Assembly (NCBI RefSeq): GCF_019977755.1
Contig: NZ_AP025144.1
Span: 620,001-684,000 of the forward strand
Reading direction: 5' to 3'
Length of the DNA: 64,000 bases
Source: Vibrio penaeicida
GTDB taxonomy: Bacteria; Pseudomonadota; Gammaproteobacteria; Enterobacterales; Vibrionaceae
Shown: positions 58,589 through 64,000 of the stretch, in pieces
Position numbering within the stretch: position 1 is the stretch's first letter
Layout: the number at the start of each line of letters is the position of its first letter
Translations under genes and position numbers: made by a program
Notes under the pieces: model-generated
What the model was told of the DNA's origin: nothing
The model's input: the letters and a program-made list of their open reading frames with translations, nothing else
Database searches by the model: none

Positions 58589-59548
58589 ATGTCGAATAGG
58601 ATCGAAGCAAGTCAAGCTGTAGCAGGTTATCGAATGGAATCGACATTACGTGGAGTGGACCTAAATTTACTCACCGTCTTTGATGCAGTAATGCAAGAGC
58701 AGAATATCACCCGTGCAGCGCACAATTTAGGTATGTCACAACCTGCCGTGAGTAATGCTGTTTCGCGTTTAAAGAATATGTTTGATGATGAATTGTTCAT
58801 GAGACATGGGCGAGGAATTCAACCCACACAACGTGCTCGTCAGTTATTTGGTCCTGTGAGACAAGCTCTTCAGTTGATCCGTAATGAGTTGCCGGGATCA
58901 GTATTTAATCCAAAAACATCGTCTCGTCTTTTCCGTCTCGCAATAAGCAGCCCTTGTGATGTTCGATTTGCACCTGCAATCATGAGTACTATTGCTAAGC
59001 AAGCACCAGTGATTCAGTTGCAAATGGAGTCTGATGTCGATAACGAATTAGCAGAAAAAATGCGTTTTCAAGAAGTGGATTTTGTTATCAACTACGAACG
59101 TTTCGAAGAAGCGGGCTATTCGAGCACAGAAGTCTTTAGCGATGAATTGGTTGTTGTAGCATCGTCTTCTCATCCGCGCATTGGTAACGATATTTCTATA
59201 GAAGAACTTCAGTCAGAAATGCATGCGACTTTATCAAAAGTGAATGGCGTACGCTGCTTCTCAGAGCAAGCCTATAAGAATTTAGATTGCCGCAGCGCAT
59301 ACCAAGGAACAAGCTTAAGCAATATTCTCTACGTTGTAAGCCAATCTGAATTGATTTCAATTGCACCGAAATGGTTAGTTGAAAATGCAGTGAATTTGCC
59401 AAACCTGAAAGTATTGGATCTCCCGATGCCAAACAAATCAATTTCGGGTTACTTAAGCTGGCATGAATCGAGTGAGAAAGACAAAGCACATATCTGGATG
59501 CGTGATCAATTAATGATGATTTGCGGTGAAACCGTCGCAATTCGTTAA
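58589..59548 (+). CDS. leuO: LysR-type regulator LeuO
   Basis: Global LysR-family regulator that in enterobacteria opposes H-NS silencing and in V. cholerae links ToxR to bile tolerance. 319 residues from ATG 58589 (GAGAGG upstream); an in-frame GTG at 58574 is less likely. The HTH (about 30-60) has ITRAAHNLGMSQPAVSNAVS, and the periplasmic-binding-like effector domain follows (about 110-315). Position between the leu operon region and ilvI fits LeuO. Confidence 0.92.
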   Translation: MSNRIEASQAVAGYRMESTLRGVDLNLLTVFDAVMQEQNITRAAHNLGMSQPAVSNAVSRLKNMFDDELFMRHGRGIQPTQRARQLFGPVRQALQLIRNELPGSVFNPKTSSRLFRLAISSPCDVRFAPAIMSTIAKQAPVIQLQMESDVDNELAEKMRFQEVDFVINYERFEEAGYSSTEVFSDELVVVASSSHPRIGNDISIEELQSEMHATLSKVNGVRCFSEQAYKNLDCRSAYQGTSLSNILYVVSQSELISIAPKWLVENAVNLPNLKVLDLPMPNKSISGYLSWHESSEKDKAHIWMRDQLMMICGETVAIR

Positions 59549-59563
59549 AGAAAATGACGTAAT

Positions 59564-59590
59564 ACGCCGGCATTGTCCGGCGTTTTTTTT
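59564..59590 (+). terminator. Intrinsic terminator of leuO
   Basis: Stem ACGCCGG / CCGGCGT with a CATTGT loop, followed by seven T residues. Confidence 0.93.
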
Positions 59591-59884
59591 ATCTAAATTT
59601 TGAAGTTGAAAGAGAAGACAAAGTGTGGGGGATGTGCAGGATATGAGTTTTTACAATTAATGTGGCAAAGCTTGGTCTACATCAGTTGCCTTTTTTAATC
59701 GCGCTTGTAAACTTGGGCGGCTTATTCAGCTTACATGTGTTTACTCAAAATACCATGCGGTCGACGAAATAACACATGATTCAGCTAAGCTGCAAAAAAC
59801 GTAGCTGGCGAAATGGCAAAAGGAGATGCCATTCATCCGAGCCTAAGTTAGGAAACAGAGGCGCTGTTAGAGGTAAATAAAGAC
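59591..59884. promoter_or_regulatory. Region upstream of the acyl-CoA ligase
   Basis: No gene is visible between the leuO terminator and ATG 59885. The last 60 bases before the gene hold GAGGTAAATAAAGAC, a moderate ribosome site. No promoter could be assigned with confidence. Confidence 0.4.
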
Positions 59885-61693
59885 ATGTTGAATAAAGACT
59901 TTCACATCGTAAAGTGCATTCGAGAGCGAATTGCACAAGGCGGAGCCAAAACAGCGCTCAAATACAAAGTCTCGGAAAAATGGGAAAGCATCAGTTGGAA
60001 ATCATTTGGTGAGCAAGTTGATTCGCTTTCTCTCGCGCTATTGTCACAGGGTATCGATGTTCAAGACAAAGTGGGCATCTACTCCAACAATATGCCTGAG
60101 TGGACAATTGCCGATATAGGCACACTACAACTCCGCTGCGTTACCGTTCCTATTTATCCAACAAATACCGCCGCTCAAGCTGCGTATATCCTAGACAATG
60201 CCGATGTAAAGGTTCTGTTTGTTGGTGAACAAGAACAATACGACGCCGCTCTCTCCATATTTGAGCAGTGCGTACAGCTTGAGCTTATCGTTGCCATGTC
60301 GAAAGACATTGAGATTGTCGAAGGGGCTAACAGCCTGAGTTGGGATGCATTCATGTCTCTGGGGCAAGAGCATGCGAGTGATGAACTTGGTCAACGACTA
60401 GACGATATCGATCTCGATGACCTAACAACCCTTATCTACACTTCTGGTACAACTGGCCAGCCAAAAGGCGTGATGCTGACCTATTCGAACATAGCGGCGC
60501 AACTTGAAGGGCATGACCGTCGACTAGGTTTGACGCCAAAAGACGTATCACTGTGTTTTCTTCCTTTGTCGCACGTATTTGAGCGAGCTTGGACATTTTA
60601 TGTGCTTTATAAGGGGGCGGTGAACTGCTACCTAAAAGACACCATGCAAGTGCGAGAAGCACTTGGAGACATTCGCCCAACGGTAATGTGCGCTGTCCCT
60701 AGGTTTTACGAGAAAATATTCTCTGCCATTCACGAAAAAGTATCCAAGGCGCCTGTCATCCGAAAGGTGCTCTTTACTTGGGCTGTCAACATGGGCGCAA
60801 AAATGGCAGAGTGCAAGCGCACCAATACCCAGCCTACATTCATGTTAAAACGTAGCCACAAACTGGCTGATAAATTGGTTTTAAGTAAACTCCGTGCATT
60901 GCTTGGTGGAAACATCAATTTTATGCCGTGTGGTGGTGCAAAGTTAGATGAAACCATAGGTCGCTTTTTCCATGCTATTGGTATTAACGTGAAGCTCGGT
61001 TATGGCATGACGGAAACAACAGCAACGGTTTCTTGCTGGGCAGATGGTACGTTTGATCCTGATTCCATTGGCACATCAATGCCGGGCGCTCAAGTGAAAA
61101 TAGGCGAGAACAATGAAATTTTAGTTCGTGGACCTATGGTTATGAAAGGGTATTACAAACTACCGGAAGAAACGGCTAAAACGTTTGATGAGCACGGTTT
61201 TCTAAAAACGGGTGATGCCGGAACATTTGATGATAAAGGCAATTTATTCATTACCGACAGAATCAAAGAGCTAATGAAAACATCTGGAGGCAAATACATA
61301 GCGCCTCAAATGATCGAAGGTGCCATCGGGAAAGATCACTTTATTGAACAGATTGCGGTAATAGCGGATACACGAAAATTTGTGTCAGCTTTGATCGTAC
61401 CTTGTTTTGATTCCTTAGAAGAATACGCTAAAGAACTGAATATCAAATACCAAGATAGAATGGAGCTCATCAAGCATTCTCAAGTCGTTGAAATGTTCGA
61501 AAGCCGCCTTGCCGAGCTTCAAAATGAATTGGCGAAGTTTGAGCAAGTGAAAAAATTCACATTGCTTCCAAAAGCATTTTCTATGGATTCTGGTGAGCTA
61601 ACCCCAACACAGAAACTTCGTCGAAAAGTGATTAACGATCGATACCAAGACGAAATCGAAGAAATGTATACAGAGTTTCCAAATAAAAAGTAA
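59885..61693 (+). CDS. AMP-dependent long-chain acyl-CoA synthetase (FadD15-like)
   Basis: ANL-family enzyme of 602 residues that should activate fatty acids with ATP and CoA. Motifs: P-loop [33 protein letters not shown] with the catalytic aspartate, and a C-terminal domain with [10 protein letters not shown] and the late lysine in [12 protein letters not shown]. It resembles the cytosolic long-chain ligases next to leuO/ilvI in vibrios rather than FadD itself. Its native terminator is broken by the IS element. Confidence 0.92.
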   Translation: MLNKDFHIVKCIRERIAQGGAKTALKYKVSEKWESISWKSFGEQVDSLSLALLSQGIDVQDKVGIYSNNMPEWTIADIGTLQLRCVTVPIYPTNTAAQAAYILDNADVKVLFVGEQEQYDAALSIFEQCVQLELIVAMSKDIEIVEGANSLSWDAFMSLGQEHASDELGQRLDDIDLDDLTTLIYTSGTTGQPKGVMLTYSNIAAQLEGHDRRLGLTPKDVSLCFLPLSHVFERAWTFYVLYKGAVNCYLKDTMQVREALGDIRPTVMCAVPRFYEKIFSAIHEKVSKAPVIRKVLFTWAVNMGAKMAECKRTNTQPTFMLKRSHKLADKLVLSKLRALLGGNINFMPCGGAKLDETIGRFFHAIGINVKLGYGMTETTATVSCWADGTFDPDSIGTSMPGAQVKIGENNEILVRGPMVMKGYYKLPEETAKTFDEHGFLKTGDAGTFDDKGNLFITDRIKELMKTSGGKYIAPQMIEGAIGKDHFIEQIAVIADTRKFVSALIVPCFDSLEEYAKELNIKYQDRMELIKHSQVVEMFESRLAELQNELAKFEQVKKFTLLPKAFSMDSGELTPTQKLRRKVINDRYQDEIEEMYTEFPNKK

Positions 61694-61730
61694 TTATGCG
61701 TTACTTTTCTTTCAAAAATAGCCTGCAGTT

Positions 61731-61755
61731 TGAAGTGACCCCATAAAGTTGGACA
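61731..61755 (+). repeat. Left terminal inverted repeat of the IS
   Basis: Reads TGAAGTGACCCCATAAAGTT then GGACA from the outer end; lies after GTT. Confidence 0.9.
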
Positions 61756-61761
61756 TTTCTG

Positions 61762-62562
61762 TTAAGCGGCTTTTAAGGCCTGATTTCGATATTCCGTCGG
61801 AGTCCGGCCTTTTAGTTTCACCTTGATGCGTTTCGTATTGTAATACTCGATGTATTCGTCAATATGTGCGATTAAGTCATCGGCATCTTCAAAGTGCTGA
61901 TTATGGTACATTTCTGTTTTCAGTAAGGCAAAGAAGTTCTCTGCTACTGCGTTATCTAAGCAGTTTCCTTTTCGTGACATACTTTGAGTTAATCCCCGTT
62001 CAGCGAGAGTTTGCTGATACTTCCTATGCCTATATTGCCAACCTTGATCGCTATGCACTATGGGCTTAGCGTCTTTAGCTAAGGTCGCAACCGCCTCAGT
62101 CAGCATGTCAGTAACCAGAGGTAAACACGCATTTTTAGCAACCCTGTAAGCGACAACTTCTTGAGTAAACAGATCAACAATTGGTGATAGATACACCTTT
62201 TGTTGTTGAACTTTAAACTCAGTGACATCAGTTACCCATTTTTCATCAGGCTTCGTTGCATTGAAGTCCCGTTCAAGTACATTTGGAGCGGTTGTCCCAG
62301 CATCTCCTTTGTAAGAGCTGTACCGCTTAGGTCTGACCGTTGATTTCAAGCCTAGTAACCCCATTAGACGTTGAACTGTCTTATGGTTAAGCATGACGCC
62401 CTGTCTCCTTAACTCTAAATGAATACGACGATAGCCATATCTCCCTTTATGGTCATGATATATTTTCTCAATTAACCGTTTTTCATCTTGATAGCTTTCG
62501 ATGGCGTTGTTCGACTGCGCATGATAATAGAAGCTACTTCTTGCTAACTTAAGAGCATGCAA
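61762..62562 (-). CDS. IS3-family transposase OrfB (DDE integrase domain)
   Basis: Catalytic half of the transposase. The DDE triad is seen in KWVTDVTEF, VHSDQGWQY and CLDNAVAENFFALL. The listed TTG start gives 266 residues, but the frame continues upstream in the -1 phase of OrfA, so the active protein is probably an OrfAB fusion (joining near 62600). The N-terminal HTH_21-like part, DHKGRYGYRRIHLELR, is typical. Confidence 0.93.
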   Translation of the reverse strand: MHALKLARSSFYYHAQSNNAIESYQDEKRLIEKIYHDHKGRYGYRRIHLELRRQGVMLNHKTVQRLMGLLGLKSTVRPKRYSSYKGDAGTTAPNVLERDFNATKPDEKWVTDVTEFKVQQQKVYLSPIVDLFTQEVVAYRVAKNACLPLVTDMLTEAVATLAKDAKPIVHSDQGWQYRHRKYQQTLAERGLTQSMSRKGNCLDNAVAENFFALLKTEMYHNQHFEDADDLIAHIDEYIEYYNTKRIKVKLKGRTPTEYRNQALKAA

Positions 62563-62600
62563 GAGATGTTGCTGTAGATATCGATTTTTAAGAGCTAGAA

Positions 62601-63110
62601 CTACTTTCGTTTTTTCTTTGTTCGACGATGTTTCTCCTGTTCCAGCTCCTCTAACTTTTTTAGGACAGCATTCTCTGCTCGCAAGTACGCTAACTCCTCT
62701 TTGAGCTCTTCCAGTGTTTTCTCGTCATCGCTCTTGTTTTGAATAAAAGGGTGCCTACTCATTACGGGTCGTCCTCTGCTACGTTCAAGCCCCTGAAAGC
62801 CATCTCTTTCGTACTGTTTGAGCCAAACAGCGATTGTGCCAGGGGAAGAAAAGTTTAAAACCGCACTAGTGTGACTGATAGACCAACCATTCGTCCACAT
62901 ATGAGTTAAAGCTTGCAGTTTAGTTTGCGCATTTTTTGCAAAACTATGAGGCATAAATGCCTGAGAGCCATGAATATCGAATACTTGTGCCCAGTAACGT
63001 ATTTGACGCGATGGTATGGAATGAAGGCGAGAAAGCTCCTGAGATGAGCTTTCGCCTTGTAGGTATTGTTTCGCTATTGAGCATTTCAATGCTCGGTTGT
63101 ATTTGGACAT
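62601..63110 (-). CDS. IS3-family transposase OrfA (DNA-binding)
   Basis: A 169-residue protein with two helix-turn-helix regions (about 8-45 and 60-105, SHTSAVLNFSSPGTIAVWLK) and a C-terminal leucine-rich coiled coil (LEELKEELAYLRAENAVLKK), ending in a lysine-rich tail. The run AAAAAAC near 62608 just before the stop is a plausible -1 slip site joining OrfB. ATG 63110 lies 6 bp inside the right-end hairpin. Confidence 0.9.
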   Translation of the reverse strand: MSKYNRALKCSIAKQYLQGESSSQELSRLHSIPSRQIRYWAQVFDIHGSQAFMPHSFAKNAQTKLQALTHMWTNGWSISHTSAVLNFSSPGTIAVWLKQYERDGFQGLERSRGRPVMSRHPFIQNKSDDEKTLEELKEELAYLRAENAVLKKLEELEQEKHRRTKKKRK

Positions 63111-63115
63111 AAAAA

Positions 63116-63150
63116 GACCCCCAATAATTGGTGTCCAACTATTGGGGGTC
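63116..63150. other. Hairpin at the right end of the IS, before orfA
   Basis: GACCCCCAATA (63116-63126) pairs perfectly with TATTGGGGGTC (63140-63150), with further inner pairing TTGG/CCAA. It overlaps the right terminal repeat. Such structures can hide the orfA start from transcripts that read in from outside. Confidence 0.7.
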
Positions 63151-63156
63151 AGTTCA
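63132..63156 (-). repeat. Right terminal inverted repeat of the IS
   Basis: On the minus strand reads TGAACTGACCCCCAATAGTT then GGACA, matching the left end at about 21 of 25 bases. Confidence 0.9.
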
Positions 63157-63535
63157 GTTTTGCAGGCTTTTTTGATGCCATAAAGTTTGTATCTCAGAGC
63201 TGAGAAACACGATTTGTTACAAGTGTAAAAAATTTTCGATTTAAATTTTTATTATTTAAGGCTTTATATTTTTCAATATGACCATTTTTTAACTTAATGG
63301 ACTGACATTGGGTTGTTGTACGACATATTGACAAAAAAGCGCTAAATACACGATTAGACAGCCAGATTCATTTGGATGTAAAGTTCAAATGTGATCTTTT
63401 TATTGGTTATGACTGATAAAGAGTACATAGATGAAAAATTGGAAGTATTTCGAATAGGCTACGAATAAGCCCTAGACTATGTGACATCAAACTCAGCAGT
63501 TGACCTTACTGCAAGGTGTTTGATAAGGAGAAAAT
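63157..63535. promoter_or_regulatory. ilvI upstream region
   Basis: A 379-bp region holding the GTT duplication and right arm of the broken terminator, then a strongly AT-rich stretch (63220-63300) that may bind H-NS or Lrp-like proteins, and AAGGAG just before ATG 63536. No leucine/valine leader peptide was seen here, unlike leuA. Confidence 0.5.
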
Positions 63536-64000
63536 ATGGCGATGTTGTCCGGCGCAGAGATGATTGTGCAATCTCTAATTGAAGAGCAAGTTGAACAAAT
63601 CTTCGGTTACCCAGGTGGTTCCGTACTCGATATTTACGATGCTCTGCATGCAAAAACTGAACAAATCAAACACGTATTAGTACGACATGAGCAAGCCGCC
63701 ACGCATATGGCTGATGGTTATACTCGGTCTACCGGTAAACCCGGTGTGGTACTGGTATGTTCTGGTCCTGGTGCTACCAATACCGTGACAGGTATTGCGA
63801 CAGCATACATGGACTCTATCCCAATGATCGTTATCTCAGGTAATGTACCAAACAACCTGATAGGAAATGATGCCTTTCAGGAGTGCGACATTGTTGGTGT
63901 TTCTCGTCCCATCGTAAAACACAGCTTTCTAGTGAAGAAAGCAGAAGATATCCCAGAAACCATCAAGAAAGCATTTTACATTGCAACAACTGGGCGACCT
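63536..64000 (+). CDS. ilvI: Acetolactate synthase large subunit IlvI (partial, N-terminal 155 codons)
   Basis: Thiamine-diphosphate enzyme at the start of valine, leucine and isoleucine synthesis. The visible part begins [20 protein letters not shown] and includes [16 protein letters not shown], the catalytic glutamate in [13 protein letters not shown], and [34 protein letters not shown] is typical of the AHAS III type next to leuO. AAGGAG lies just upstream. The frame is open to the window end; ilvH should follow. Confidence 0.95.
   Translation, partial: MAMLSGAEMIVQSLIEEQVEQIFGYPGGSVLDIYDALHAKTEQIKHVLVRHEQAATHMADGYTRSTGKPGVVLVCSGPGATNTVTGIATAYMDSIPMIVISGNVPNNLIGNDAFQECDIVGVSRPIVKHSFLVKKAEDIPETIKKAFYIATTGRP

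Larger units (their letters stand above)
61731..63156 (-). mobile_element. IS3-family insertion sequence, 1426 bp
   Basis: Two overlapping-phase transposase frames on the minus strand lie between imperfect 25-bp terminal inverted repeats, TGAA(G/C)TGACCCC(N2)A(N)AGTTGGACA, with about 21 matches. GTT is duplicated on both sides (61728-61730 and 63157-63159), the 3-bp type of duplication that IS3-family members make. Both ends and both genes look intact, so the copy is probably recent and active. The exact ISfinder name is unknown to me. Confidence 0.92.
61717..63170 (+). terminator. Acyl-CoA ligase terminator split by the IS element
   Basis: Removing the IS and one copy of the GTT duplication gives AGCCTGCA-GTTT-TGCAGGCT followed by TTTTTT, a strong terminator 25 bp after the ligase stop. 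The left arm is at 61720-61727 and the right arm at 63160-63168. The IS sits in the loop, so the hairpin is now interrupted by about 1.4 kb. Confidence 0.8.

Noticed and set aside
61762..63110. IS transposase as a frameshifted pseudogene
   Set aside because: Two frames with a slippery A-run are normal for IS3-family elements, and ends, duplication and DDE residues are intact.

Overview
The window is a chromosome fragment from a gammaproteobacterium, almost certainly a Vibrio or close relative. Support comes from Vibrio-like housekeeping proteins and from gene order: mlaF/yrbG-kdsDC-lptCAB-rpoN-hpf-ptsN-rapZ-npr, argR/mdh-ispB-rplU-rpmA-obgE, folA/apaHG-rsmA-pdxA-surA-lptD/djlA, and leuABCD...leuO-acyl-CoA ligase-ilvI, matching my memory of V. 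cholerae chromosome 1. The species cannot be named from sequence reading alone. I saw no tRNA, rRNA, CRISPR array or prophage.

Layout. 1-8.6 kb: outer-membrane lipid and LPS biogenesis (mlaF partial, yrbG, kdsD, kdsC, lptC, lptA, lptB) running into the sigma-54/nitrogen-PTS block (rpoN, hpf, ptsN, rapZ, npr). 8.7-10.1 kb: mgtE. 10.4-14.2 kb: an accessory operon of a carrier-less amino-acid adenylation enzyme, a TmpA-like membrane flavoprotein and an enoyl-CoA hydratase-like protein, meeting a convergent two-component system (14.2-16.5 kb) across a shared terminator. 16.7-23.5 kb: a small ORF, the PIN-PhoH ATPase, rapA, rluA and a 2-hydroxyacid dehydrogenase. 23.6-27.9 kb: a TAXI-type TRAP transporter operon with a universal stress protein.

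28.2-43.8 kb: argR and mdh (divergent), ispB, rplU-rpmA-obgE, a split ThrE-type exporter pair, folA, then the long minus-strand run lptD-surA-pdxA-rsmA-apaG-apaH, djlA and a DUF924 gene. 43.9-49.9 kb: a DUF547 gene and leuABCD, preceded by a readable leucine leader peptide and attenuator. 50.2-55.3 kb: a TetR-RND efflux operon with an operator overlapping its -10 box. 55.6-58.2 kb: an SH3 lipoprotein, a PAP2 phosphatase and an MJ1255-type glycosyltransferase. 58.6-64 kb: leuO, an acyl-CoA ligase, an IS3-family element and the start of ilvI.

The best candidate for an undescribed system is the adenylation/TmpA-like/hydratase operon with its neighbouring two-component system; the two promoter regions share a motif. 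Other points of note are a perfect 13-bp hairpin inside the start of ptsN, two mutually exclusive hairpins at the rluA/dehydrogenase junction, and the IS3 element, which sits exactly in the loop of the acyl-CoA ligase terminator with a 3-bp target duplication.
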